The notes beneath the pieces are model-generated. The model saw nothing but the letters and a program-made list of their open reading frames with translations. It was not told the origin of the DNA and searched no databases. A program made the translations under genes and the position numbers. A stretch of 19,507 nt of DNA, taken from assembly GCA_036336715.1 (NCBI GenBank), contig JAYZFP010000043.1, positions 1 to 19,507 of the forward strand, written 5' to 3'. Position 1 is the first letter of the stretch, and each line of letters opens with the position of its first letter. The DNA comes from JABAAE01 sp036336715. GTDB taxonomy: Bacteria > Planctomycetota > Planctomycetia > Pirellulales > Pirellulaceae. Shown here one piece after another: positions 7,159-15,261 of this stretch.

Positions 7159-10100
7159 TTGAACGCAAACCCTGGAATCTCTTGGCCCGCCTCTGCCTGC
7201 TTGGGCATCTTGCTGGCGTTACTCAGTCAACTTTCGATAGCGCAGGATAAAAAGGCGCCGGAAGAAAAGACGCAGGAAAAAAATGTCGCTGCCGATCACG
7301 CGGAGAAAATGTCGGCCGGACTGAAGCTTTTTCGTTCCGAGATCAAGCCGATCCTCATCGGCCGCTGCCTGAAGTGTCATGGCGGGGAGGAGACCGAAGG
7401 AGAACTGGACCTCTCGAGTCGCAAGTCACTGTTGGCAGGCGGTGCCAGCGGCCCGGCAATCGTGATCGGCAAGGCAAATACCAGCCTGCTCTACCGGATG
7501 ATCACGCACGAAGTGGAGCCAGCGATGCCCGAAAATGGTGCCCGGTTGGACGATCGTCATATTGAATCCATCGCGCAGTGGATTGACCTGGGAGCGCCCT
7601 ACGACCGTGAATTGGGCGGAAAAGCCAGCGACCCTTCTGCCTGGACGCGCAAAACCATCGACCCGGATTTGAAATCATTCTGGTCCTTTCAGCCGCTCCA
7701 GCAGGCAGCGGTGCCTGTCCTCGAAAATGACCGCTGGTGTCGAACCGATATCGACCGGTTTGTTCTCCAGGGCTTGAACGCAAGGGGGATGAGCCCCAAC
7801 GCTCGTCAGGAACGCGGTCGGCTGGCCCGCAGGCTGTACCTGAATGTGATCGGTCTGCCACCCACACCCGACCAGATGGCCGCATTCCTCGGCAAACCGG
7901 CTGCCAGCGCAACCGGGGAATTGATTGACGAGCTGCTGGAGAGTCCCCACTTTGGCGAAAAGTGGGCCAGGCACTGGCTCGATATAGCCCGCTTTGCCGA
8001 AAGTCATGGATTCGAGCAGGACTATAATCGCCCTCATGCCTACCACTATCGGGACTTTGTCATCAAGGCGCTGAATCGTGACCTTCCCTATGACCAGTTT
8101 GTGAAATGGCAAATTGCAGGGGATGAGTTGGCACCCGGGGAGCCGCTGGCTTTAATGGCCACCGGGTTCCTGGGGGCAGGTGTGTTCCCGACACAGTTGA
8201 CCGAAAAGGAGTTTGAGCCGGCCCGTTACGATGAGCTTGATGACATGGCTTCGACCATCGGAACGGCGATGCTCGGAATCACAATCGGCTGCGCCCGTTG
8301 TCACGACCACAAGTTTGATCCGATTCCCCAGCGAGATTACTACCGGTTTGTATCGACGTTTACCACGACCATCCGCAGCGAGGTGGAGTTGGAAATGAAC
8401 GCGGGAGCCTTGCAGAAAGAGCTGGATTCCTGGCAGGACAGGCGGCGGCAGCTGGAACAACAGTTGGCATCCTATGAAAAGGAAAACCTGGCTGCTGCTT
8501 TTGACAAGTGGCTGGCTTCCAGGCCGGAAACCGGTTTGCTTCAACCGACATGGGTGGTACTGGAATTCGACAACATCACTTCGGAAGGGGGGGCGACCTT
8601 CAAAAGGCTGGCGGATGGGTCCTATCTCGCCAGCGGAAAAAACCCCGATTTCGACCTGTATGAAATGGTAGCCAGGACCCGGCTTCGCGGGATTACCGCG
8701 CTACGGGTGGAGGCATTGGCTGACGGTTCACTGGTCAAGGGTGGACCGGGGCGAGCCAGCAACGGCAATTTTGCGCTGGGGACCCTGACGGTGACGGCCG
8801 GCAAGCCGGGCCAGCAAAAAGCCGTGCCGGTGAGGCTGGTCCGTCCGAGGGCCACCTTCGAGCAAAACGGCTCCAACCTCTCGATCGCGTCGTCGATTGA
8901 TTCCAACCCCAAAACCGGGTGGGCCGTTGACCCACAGTTTGGCAAAACACAGGCGGCGGTATTTGATTTCGAGCAACCGGTCGGTTTCGAGGAGGGCACC
9001 GAACTGAGAATCCGGATGCGGTTTGATGTCAACAACCGTCACAATATCGGCCGACCCCGTCTCTCGATTACCACCTCCGGCTCACCCGTTTCCTTTGATG
9101 GAGAATCCGAAAAACAGCGGGTGATGGAAGTCTTTGAAATCCTGAAGAGCTCCGGTGGCCAACCAGACGATTCGCAGCGTCTGGCCCTGTTCCGGTGGTA
9201 CCGCAGGAATGATCCAGGCTGGCAGAAACGGTATCGGGTCTTGCAGTCGCATCTGGCAGGGAAACCACGGGCAGAAAAAACGAAGGTCATGATTTCCAGC
9301 GAAGGTCTCAAGCCGTTGAAACACCATGCCGACGGCAGGAAGTTCCCACATTTCTACAAGGAGACCCATTTTCTCAAACGGGGGGACACGGCCCAGAAAC
9401 AGGGAGTGGCCGAGCCAGGCTTGCTGCAGGTGTTTACCGGCAAACGGGATATCGAATCGTACCGGGTTCGTCCAAAGGCTGAAAACCGGCTCAGTTACCG
9501 GCGGGCCACACTGGTTAACTGGATGACCGACACGGAAAACGGTCCGGGGCAACAACTGGCCCGGGTGATCGTCAACCGGATCTGGCAACAGTACTTTGGC
9601 ACGGGCATTGTGGGGACCCCTAATGATTTTGGATTCCAGGGCGAGCGACCGACTCACCCGGAATTGCTGGACTGGCTGGCCCGCAAGCTGATTGAGGAAA
9701 AATGGAGTCTGAAGGCGATCCACCGGTTGATCCTGAACAGCGCCGTTTACCAGCAATCCTCGGAGTACGACCCGCAGGATGCGGAAAAAGACCTGGACAA
9801 CCGCCTGTTGTGGCGATTTTCGCCCAGGCGACTCGAAGCCGAGAGCATTCGCGACTCCATGCTGGCGGTCAGTCAGGCGTTGGACAGGAAGATGTTTGGT
9901 CCCGGTACCCTCGATGAAAAAATGACGCGGCGCAGCATCTATTTCATGATCAAGCGGAGCAGGCTGATCCCGATGATGCAGATTTTCGACTCGCCGGAGC
10001 CGCTGGTCAGTGTGGGTGCACGACCCGCGACCACCATTGCTCCCCAGGCCCTGTTGTTCATGAACAATCCGAACGTCCGGCAATACGCCAATCATTTTGC

Positions 10101-10347
10101 CCGTCGATTGTTGGAGCCGGCCGACAAGGAACCGAAGGGTGAATCGCTGAAAAAACTGGTAGATGCAGGTTTCCAGGCAGCCCTCGCCAGAAAGGCCACA
10201 CAAGCGGAACTGTCAAGGAATGTAGCCTTTATCCGGAAACAGCTGGAATCCTACGAGCGGGAAAAGAAGGCCAACGGAATGGAACTGGCACTGGGGGATT
10301 TTTGCCAGGTACTTTTCTGCCTGAACGAGTTTATTTACATCGACTGA
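7159..10347 (+). CDS. Exported planctomycete cytochrome c / DUF1549 / DUF1553 (PSD1) protein
   Basis: A 1062-residue protein from the TTG at 7159. The N-terminus looks like a signal peptide with core ACLGILLALLSQL and cleavage after SIA. Next is the planctomycete cytochrome c domain with haem motif CLKCH (70-74) and the later AMPENGARLDD, whose Met is a possible axial ligand. DUF1549 follows (about 185-395), with RRLYLNVIGLPPTP, HWLDIARFAES and a second haem-type motif CARCHDHKFDPIPQRDYYR from residue 378. A beta-rich insert (about 460-620) is typical of longer members. DUF1553 ends the protein, with VNRIWQQYFGTGIV, DFGFQGERPTHPELLDWLA, SPRRLEAE and LFCLNEFIYID. TTG was chosen because GGAG sits 9 bases upstream and it starts the signal peptide; a TTG at 7066 is possible. 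The DUF1501 partner follows after 33 bases. Probably periplasmic redox or hydrolytic; no substrate is known. Confidence 0.93.
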   Translation: MNANPGISWPASACLGILLALLSQLSIAQDKKAPEEKTQEKNVAADHAEKMSAGLKLFRSEIKPILIGRCLKCHGGEETEGELDLSSRKSLLAGGASGPAIVIGKANTSLLYRMITHEVEPAMPENGARLDDRHIESIAQWIDLGAPYDRELGGKASDPSAWTRKTIDPDLKSFWSFQPLQQAAVPVLENDRWCRTDIDRFVLQGLNARGMSPNARQERGRLARRLYLNVIGLPPTPDQMAAFLGKPAASATGELIDELLESPHFGEKWARHWLDIARFAESHGFEQDYNRPHAYHYRDFVIKALNRDLPYDQFVKWQIAGDELAPGEPLALMATGFLGAGVFPTQLTEKEFEPARYDELDDMASTIGTAMLGITIGCARCHDHKFDPIPQRDYYRFVSTFTTTIRSEVELEMNAGALQKELDSWQDRRRQLEQQLASYEKENLAAAFDKWLASRPETGLLQPTWVVLEFDNITSEGGATFKRLADGSYLASGKNPDFDLYEMVARTRLRGITALRVEALADGSLVKGGPGRASNGNFALGTLTVTAGKPGQQKAVPVRLVRPRATFEQNGSNLSIASSIDSNPKTGWAVDPQFGKTQAAVFDFEQPVGFEEGTELRIRMRFDVNNRHNIGRPRLSITTSGSPVSFDGESEKQRVMEVFEILKSSGGQPDDSQRLALFRWYRRNDPGWQKRYRVLQSHLAGKPRAEKTKVMISSEGLKPLKHHADGRKFPHFYKETHFLKRGDTAQKQGVAEPGLLQVFTGKRDIESYRVRPKAENRLSYRRATLVNWMTDTENGPGQQLARVIVNRIWQQYFGTGIVGTPNDFGFQGERPTHPELLDWLARKLIEEKWSLKAIHRLILNSAVYQQSSEYDPQDAEKDLDNRLLWRFSPRRLEAESIRDSMLAVSQALDRKMFGPGTLDEKMTRRSIYFMIKRSRLIPMMQIFDSPEPLVSVGARPATTIAPQALLFMNNPNVRQYANHFARRLLEPADKEPKGESLKKLVDAGFQAALARKATQAELSRNVAFIRKQLESYEREKKANGMELALGDFCQVLFCLNEFIYID

Positions 10348-10380
10348 ACCAGGGACCAACAGGAACGAGTGAGAGAAACA

Positions 10381-11835
10381 ATGATTCCATCACGAAGACA
10401 GTGGTTGCAGCAGTCGGGCATGGGAGCAGGAATGCTCGGCCTGGCATCGCTGATGCAGGATGAGGGCCTGCTGCAGGCTGCAGGCCTTTTCCCTTCCAGT
10501 CCAGCGGGGCCCAACGACCTGGATCCACTGGCTCCCCGCCAGCCCCATTTTGATGCCCGGGCCAAGCGGGTCATCTGGCTGTTTATCAACGGCGGACCCA
10601 GTCACGTCGATACATGGGATTACAAGCCGGCGTTGGAGAAAAACGATGGCAAGACGATCGAGGGATTTGACCGTTTTACCGGCTTCTTTGCCAACTCGGT
10701 CGGGGGCCTGATGAAATCGCCGTTCAAGTTCCGCAAACAGGGCAGGTGCGGTAAGCCCGTTTCGGAGATTTTCCCTGAACTGTCAAAACACGTGGACAAG
10801 ATGGCATTTGTCCACTCCTGCCATGGAAAGTCCAATAATCACAGCCCTGCCCTGTTCATGGCAAATACCGGCTTTACCCAGATGGGCAATCCGTGTGTCG
10901 GTTCGTGGGCAACCTACGGGCTGGGAAGCGAAAGCAGGGACCTTCCCGCATTCCTGGTGATGTCCGACCCCAAGGGGCGAGGCCTGCCCAAGGGTTACTC
11001 TCTCAACTGGGGAGCGGGTTTTCTGCCCAGTGTTTACCAGGGTTCGTGGCTCAAACCGCAGGGAGAGCCCATCGACAACCTGAAAAGGCCGGGCAACCTG
11101 AATGACGCCCGGCAACGCGCGCAACTGGACCTGCTGCGCGAGTTGAATGAACAACACCTGAAAAACCGGGAATCCGAAAAACAGCTGGCTGCACGTATCG
11201 AGAGTTTCGAGTTGGCTTATCGTATGCAGACCGCCGCACCGGAAGCCCTCGATCTTGCCAGTGAACCGAGTCATGTGCAGTCCCTTTACGGTCTGGACGA
11301 CAAGCGTTGCGGGCACTTTGCCCGACAATGCCTGATTGCCCGCCGAATGGTCGAGAGGGGCACCCGGTTCGTCCAGATTTACTCGGGAGGAATGGAGAAC
11401 CAGCGGAGCTGGGATGGCCATAACGACATCAAGGGCAACCATTCCCAATTTGCCGGGGAGACGGACAAGCCGATAGCGGGATTGTTGACCGACCTGGAGC
11501 AACGGGGCCTTCTGAAAGACACCCTGGTCATCTGGGGTGGAGAGTTTGGTCGTTTGCCGCTCGCCCAGAAATCAGCCAAACCGGGGAGGGATCACAATCC
11601 GCATGCCTTCACCTACTGGTTCGCCGGTGGTGGCGCCAAGGGAGGAGTCAGTCATGGGGCAACTGATGAATTTGGACACAAGGCGGCCGAAAATCGGGTC
11701 AATATTCACGATTTACACGCGACCATTCTTCACCTGTTGGGCATGGATCACAAAAAGCTGACCTACCGCCATAATGGACGGGATTTCCGGTTGACCGATG
11801 TTGAGGGCAGGGTGATTCGGGAAATCATCGCCTAG
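10381..11835 (+). CDS. DUF1501 family protein, copy A (Tat-type signal)
   Basis: A 484-residue protein from the ATG at 10381; a GTG at 10369 would add four residues. The N-terminus, IPSRRQWLQQSGMGAGMLGLA, has a twin-arginine pattern, so folded export is likely. The DUF1501 hallmarks are in order: NGGPSHVDTWD (about 70-80), GLGSESRDLPAFLVM, GFLPSVYQGSWL, ELAYRMQTAAPEALDL, RQCLIARRMVERGTRFVQIY, SWDGHNDI, GRDHNPHAF, FGHKAAENRVNIHDLHATILHLLGMDH and the end motif GRDFRLTDVEG. The family has an alkaline-phosphatase/sulfatase-like fold; its reaction is not established. It is the second gene of an operon with the cytochrome c/DUF1549/DUF1553 gene. One oddity is GEFGRLP where the two other copies in this window have GEFGRTP, with Leu at residue 392. 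Confidence 0.93.
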   Translation: MIPSRRQWLQQSGMGAGMLGLASLMQDEGLLQAAGLFPSSPAGPNDLDPLAPRQPHFDARAKRVIWLFINGGPSHVDTWDYKPALEKNDGKTIEGFDRFTGFFANSVGGLMKSPFKFRKQGRCGKPVSEIFPELSKHVDKMAFVHSCHGKSNNHSPALFMANTGFTQMGNPCVGSWATYGLGSESRDLPAFLVMSDPKGRGLPKGYSLNWGAGFLPSVYQGSWLKPQGEPIDNLKRPGNLNDARQRAQLDLLRELNEQHLKNRESEKQLAARIESFELAYRMQTAAPEALDLASEPSHVQSLYGLDDKRCGHFARQCLIARRMVERGTRFVQIYSGGMENQRSWDGHNDIKGNHSQFAGETDKPIAGLLTDLEQRGLLKDTLVIWGGEFGRLPLAQKSAKPGRDHNPHAFTYWFAGGGAKGGVSHGATDEFGHKAAENRVNIHDLHATILHLLGMDHKKLTYRHNGRDFRLTDVEGRVIREIIA

Positions 11836-12012
11836 TTCCCCCGCCGCATGGATTGCCCAGGAAACCTCTCTTTCGGAACGGAGGGTTGGGAGCAGGACTG
11901 CGAAAATCTTGGCCCGCCTGTTTGAATCTGTTAACCTGAAAAGGTCAACGGACAAAAGCTCACCGCTTTGCCCGAGGTACTGGCCGTGCTCTGAATCGGC
12001 AGATCGATTCGG

Positions 12013-12042
12013 AAAACCGGATGCAAAAACCGGATGCAAAAA
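12013..12042 (+). repeat. 13-base tandem duplication carrying two ATG codons
   Basis: A perfect period-13 stretch of 30 bases contains AAACCGGATGCAA twice. It places one ATG at 12021 and another at 12034, in different frames. Only the second opens the secretin-like gene; the first opens a frame with no protein-like features. Confidence 0.8.
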
Positions 12043-12537
12043 TTGGAACTGAAGATGATTCCATCTCCCCTCAGTATGCTGACTGCCGCCTGGATTGTCC
12101 TCCTGGCTGCAACAACTGCTTCATCACAGCAACAGCCAGGGACCACCGTCCAGTTGCCCGTCATGTCCTTTTTCAGCGGTGCCACGACGGTTCGGGTCCC
12201 AGACCGCGGTCAGATCCTGATTGGTTCGGTCAAACGGTCGTCCACGGGAGTGGTTTCCAGGGGTGTGCCCATTCTGGGGAGCCTTCCCGTGGCAGGCAGG
12301 CTTTTCCGGAACCAGGCGGTGGGCCAGTCGAATTCAACATCGACCCTGTCGGCGACTGTGCAGATTCATGATTTGCGGGAGATGGACCGGGCACTTTTGG
12401 AGCAGGCTCGAAAGGATCGGGTTCTGAAAATTGGCGGTCCGTCAAACGTCAAAAGGCTTGCGGAAAAAAAGGAGATCAAGCGCAAGGCTGATTTCATCAA
12501 GCGCCATCTTGGCCGAAATGCAAACCCGAAACGCTGA
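12034..12537 (+). CDS. Small exported protein with an isolated secretin-signature region
   Basis: A 167-residue protein with a signal peptide: hydrophobic core LTAAWIVLLAATTAS and a cleavage site near SSQ (about 31). The mature part contains TTVRVPDRGQILIGSVKR (51-68) and GVPILGSLPVAGRLFRN (77-93). Together these match the end of the bacterial secretin domain of type II/III secretion and type IV pilus pores ('VPDGGxxxxGG ... GVPxLxxIPxLGxLFR'). The N domains and most of the beta-barrel are absent, so it cannot form a normal pore alone. The tail (SATVQIHDLREMDRALLEQARK, about 106-127, then a Lys/Arg-rich end) looks helical. I recall unnamed small planctomycete proteins of this kind, so it is probably a family and not a fragment. 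The ATG at 12034 was taken; the ATG at 12055 is equally plausible. It lies 198 bases after the DUF1501 gene. Confidence 0.75.
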   Translation: MQKLELKMIPSPLSMLTAAWIVLLAATTASSQQQPGTTVQLPVMSFFSGATTVRVPDRGQILIGSVKRSSTGVVSRGVPILGSLPVAGRLFRNQAVGQSNSTSTLSATVQIHDLREMDRALLEQARKDRVLKIGGPSNVKRLAEKKEIKRKADFIKRHLGRNANPKR

Positions 12538-12793
12538 ATGAAAACTGGCGTGTGATTGCCGCTTTGCTGCGGACCGGCTTTTGAGTTCGGGAATTCCGTT
12601 GCCCCAATCCGGTCTGCCTCCGGCATCGTTCTCACTCCCGGGGAGAGGCGGGCAAATCGTTGTCCCGCCATTGAGGTTGCCCATGGAGTTGGGAAGCTCC
12701 AGTAGCAGGAGGCTCGGTGTGGCCTCGACGCAAACCGAATCCAAAAACCGATCGATCGGGCGTTTCACCTCCTCGAGAGCGGTTGACCCCGGA

Positions 12794-13927
12794 TCAACTC
12801 CTGGCGACCTGGGTGCCGCTGACGCGAGTCAGCAACCGTTTCATTTCCAGCACGCTGATCGTGGAAAGAACCCGGCTGACAGAAAGTCCCGTATTCTGAA
12901 CCAGTGTTTCAATCGAAACCACCTGTTCATCCACCGCGTCCAGGATGGACCTTTCCTGCCGGTTCAACTGGAGCTCCGCAGGATGATGGACCTTGTGTCC
13001 GTGGATATCGGTACTGATTTCAGCAAGTGGGCCAAATTCTTCGAGGACCTGATCGACCTGAGTGACGAGCCGGGCGCCGTCACGAATCAACTCGTGACAT
13101 CCAGCCGATGACCGGCTGTCCACGCGACCCGGTAGTACCATGACCTCGCGGTTTTGCTCCATGGCATGCTGTGCAGAAATCAGAGCTCCGGAACGTTTCG
13201 CCGCCTCGATCACGACCAGGCCGAGCGCAAGACCGGTGACGATCCGGTTCCGCCGGGGAAAAGACGATCGACTTGGCCTGTGGTCGAGGGCATTTTCAGT
13301 CAGCACTGCACCGTGTTGCGATATCCGCTCCGCCAGATCCCTGTTTTCGGGAGGGTAAAGTTGCAACAGGCCACTTCCCAAAACCGCCAGGGTTCGTCCG
13401 CCTGCCGCCAGGGCGGCTTCGTGTGCGACGGTATCAATCCCCCGTGCCAGTCCGCTAATGATGGTGAAACCGGCTCTTGCCAGGCCGCTGGCAAATTTCT
13501 CCGCCTGCCCCAGTCCGTATCGTGATGCATGGCGGGTTCCCACGATGGCAACAGCAATCGAATCGGCATCCCGGATGCTTCCTCTGGCATAAAGGACACC
13601 CGGGGGGTCGGGAATCTGTTTCAGTGGTTTCGGGTAACCGGTCTCCGAAAAGGGGAGAATGTCGATTCCCTGCTGATAGCAGTGTTGCAGTTCCGCAATG
13701 GCCTCAAGACGATGGTTGGAACCCCGGATGGCACTGGCCAGTTGAGGTCCCACTCCTTCAACTGATCGCAATTCTTCATGCGTGGCAGCAAAAATGTTCT
13801 CCGGAGTCTGGAATTGGCCGAGCAACGCCTGTTGAATGCGTGGACCCAATCCGCGCACCATGTTCAGCCGAAGCCAATCCTGTTTGATAAGGGTTGCCTC
13901 TTTTGATTTTCTCTCATCTGTCAACAT
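12794..13927 (-). CDS. dprA: DNA-processing protein DprA (Smf)
   Basis: A 377-residue protein. DprA loads RecA on incoming single-stranded DNA during natural transformation and protects that DNA. An N-terminal helix-hairpin-helix region (about 17-70, with VRGLGPRIQQALL and SVEGVGPQLASAI) is followed by FSETGYPKPLKQIPDPPGVLYARG (93-116, shown in part), the start of the Rossmann-like domain. The signature motifs are AIVGTRHASRYG (127-138), SGLARGIDTVAHEAAL (158-173), FPRRNRIVTGLALG (223-236), EAAKRSGALISAQHAMEQ (241-258) and LPGRVD. A winged-helix domain ends the protein (about 322-375). The usual SEFPxG element before PRRNR is replaced by TENALDHRPSRSS. The ATG at 13927 has GGAG 6 bases upstream. 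No other competence gene is visible; the neighbours are unrelated. Confidence 0.96.
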   Translation of the reverse strand: MLTDERKSKEATLIKQDWLRLNMVRGLGPRIQQALLGQFQTPENIFAATHEELRSVEGVGPQLASAIRGSNHRLEAIAELQHCYQQGIDILPFSETGYPKPLKQIPDPPGVLYARGSIRDADSIAVAIVGTRHASRYGLGQAEKFASGLARAGFTIISGLARGIDTVAHEAALAAGGRTLAVLGSGLLQLYPPENRDLAERISQHGAVLTENALDHRPSRSSFPRRNRIVTGLALGLVVIEAAKRSGALISAQHAMEQNREVMVLPGRVDSRSSAGCHELIRDGARLVTQVDQVLEEFGPLAEISTDIHGHKVHHPAELQLNRQERSILDAVDEQVVSIETLVQNTGLSVSRVLSTISVLEMKRLLTRVSGTQVARS

Positions 13928-13933
13928 CCGATG

Positions 13934-13937
13934 CTCC
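13934..13937 (-). promoter_or_regulatory. Ribosome binding site of dprA
   Basis: GGAG on the minus strand lies 6 bases before the ATG at 13927. It fixes this ATG as the start, ahead of the internal Met at residue 23. Confidence 0.6.
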
Positions 13938-14098
13938 AGCGAACCAACTGCAAGTCTGCAACTTGGATCCGTAGCTAAGGAATGTCAACCAGATGATTTC
14001 GTTGAAATAGTCCTTGAGAACTACCTTTAAAACCTGGCCAGGGAGGCTGGTTGGCGGTCGTCCCGGTCAGCCGGGCAACGATTGAGTGAAGAAGGGGC

Positions 14099-15001
14099 TC
14101 AGGAAGCGGCCGCTTTTTTTTGCAGCGATTGACAGCGCTGCTGGAGCTTTCTGACCGTCTTTTTCTGTTCCCGGGGGGTCTGGAAAAGGGTGCTTGCCAT
14201 GGTGGAGAGAAACCAGGTCGCAATGTCATGCAGTTCAAAATCCGGTTCGACGAGTTCCCGGATTCGCGAGCGAATATCGGCGTTGGGAAGATCCTTCTTG
14301 ACGCTCCGGTTGGCGTGCAGGTATTCAGTCGAGTGGAATTCGCTGGAAAACCTTTTCTCAAGCCAGGCCATCGCCAGGTCGAATTCTTCCAAGGGGAACA
14401 GGAACAGCTTTTCTTCGTCGAGCAATCTTTTGATGTCGGTCATGGAAGATCCGTTGATCTGTCCCCTGAGCCGCTGTAACTGGAGGCCCCTCGAAGCCCG
14501 TCCCGGTTTGTTGAATTTTTTTTCCACGAATTCAGCCAATGTCATTTCCGCGACATCCGTTTTTCGGCGGTTTTGACCTGACTGGAAGTTGTATTGGGAA
14601 ACCACCTGGTCAACCGGATTGCGAACGAAGGCCAGCGCCCTGACATTCAGTTTTTCCGAGTCAAACGGGAGATCGAGAGAGAGTCGGTGATCGGAATAGC
14701 ATCGCAGCCAGCGGTAATGTTTCTCAATAATTTCTTCTGTGTTTTTCAGCGACAGCTTGTGATGTTCCATCAGGGAGACCGCGCTGAAATAGGCGTTGCC
14801 GAAATTACGGGAGAGGATTTGTCGCAGGGTCGATCCGGCGGTTTTGGGGATATGGATATGAAACCAGAGAGTCGATTTTGGATGAGCGATCACTTCAGGG
14901 GCCTGCTGGGGCTGATTCCGTGGATTGAACAGGAAAAGCGGAAAGCTACGGAATCCGCGGTCGGCGATCAAGAGAAGAATTTTTTCCGGGCCAGCTGCCA
15001 C
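14099..15001 (-). CDS. Sulfotransferase-family protein
   Basis: A 300-residue protein from the GTG at 15001. FHIHIPKTAGSTLRQILSR (47-65) is the 5'-phosphosulfate-binding loop of PAPS-dependent sulfotransferases, with K53, T54 and S57/T58. VRALAFVRNPVDQVVSQYNF (120-139) is the 3'-phosphate-binding element, with R127 and S135. The IPKTAGSTL form is that of the Sulfotransfer_2/heparan 2-O-sulfotransferase-like group, which transfers sulfate to carbohydrates; the acceptor is unknown here. A C-terminal helical, Lys/Gln-rich tail (about 278-300) looks like a coiled coil. The protein appears soluble with no clear signal peptide. The frame is closed upstream by TGA, so GTG 15001 is the longest start; GTG at 14893, just before the catalytic domain, is the alternative. 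No sulfate-activation genes are nearby. It lies upstream of dprA on the same strand, 171 bases away. Confidence 0.85.
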   Translation of the reverse strand: MAAGPEKILLLIADRGFRSFPLFLFNPRNQPQQAPEVIAHPKSTLWFHIHIPKTAGSTLRQILSRNFGNAYFSAVSLMEHHKLSLKNTEEIIEKHYRWLRCYSDHRLSLDLPFDSEKLNVRALAFVRNPVDQVVSQYNFQSGQNRRKTDVAEMTLAEFVEKKFNKPGRASRGLQLQRLRGQINGSSMTDIKRLLDEEKLFLFPLEEFDLAMAWLEKRFSSEFHSTEYLHANRSVKKDLPNADIRSRIRELVEPDFELHDIATWFLSTMASTLFQTPREQKKTVRKLQQRCQSLQKKAAAS

Positions 15002-15014
15002 CCGTGTCCGGCCT

Positions 15015-15104
15015 GCTGTACAGCCAGCAAAGCTTGCAGCTGGATTCCGGTTCGCAAACCGGACCCTGTTTCAGAGTCGGAGATCCAACCACGATCGAGG
15101 TTGG
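15015..15104 (-). other. Cluster of inverted repeats upstream of the sulfotransferase gene
   Basis: Three perfect inverted repeats lie close together: the 10-base palindrome GCTGTACAGC (15015-15024); a 7-bp stem TCCGGTT/AACCGGA with loop CGCA (15046-15063); and a 6-bp stem CCAACC/GGTTGG with an 8-base loop (15085-15104). They lie between the terminator of the cysteine-rich gene and the GTG of the sulfotransferase gene, so they could form a structured leader or protein binding sites. No known riboswitch class is recognised. Confidence 0.5.
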
Positions 15105-15177
15105 TTGCCGAGTGGTGACCGGTTCGTGGAAGAGGCAGGGTGCCAATTCAAAAAGGCCACCCCTGCGAGTATCAACG

Positions 15178-15207
15178 AGAAAAGCCACCCAATCAGGTGG
15201 CTTTTCT
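15178..15207 (-). terminator. Rho-independent terminator of the cysteine-rich protein gene
   Basis: A perfect 12-bp stem (AGAAAAGCCACC pairing with GGTGGCTTTTCT) has a 6-base loop. On the minus strand it reads A-rich side, GC core, then CTTTTCT, the usual intrinsic terminator form. It lies 55 bases beyond the stop of the cysteine-rich gene. Its symmetry allows it to work on either strand, but no plus-strand gene ends nearby. Confidence 0.85.
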
Positions 15208-15261
15208 GTGATTTCAATTCGCCAGAATTCTGGCGAGCTGAGAAGATTCTGTCCCGGGAAA

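Noticed and set aside
9082..10203. 373-codon open frame antisense to the cytochrome c/DUF1549/DUF1553 gene
   Set aside because: It mirrors the conserved DUF1553 coding sequence and has no recognisable domain.
12442..12768. Minus-strand open frame of 108 codons just after dprA, with GAGGAG next to its GTG
   Set aside because: The Shine-Dalgarno-like run touches the start codon, the frame overlaps the secretin-like gene, and the product shows no signal, domain or regular composition.
14062..14075. CCCGG/CCGGG hairpin after the sulfotransferase stop
   Set aside because: The stem is only 5 bp and no T run follows on the minus strand, so it is not supported as a terminator.
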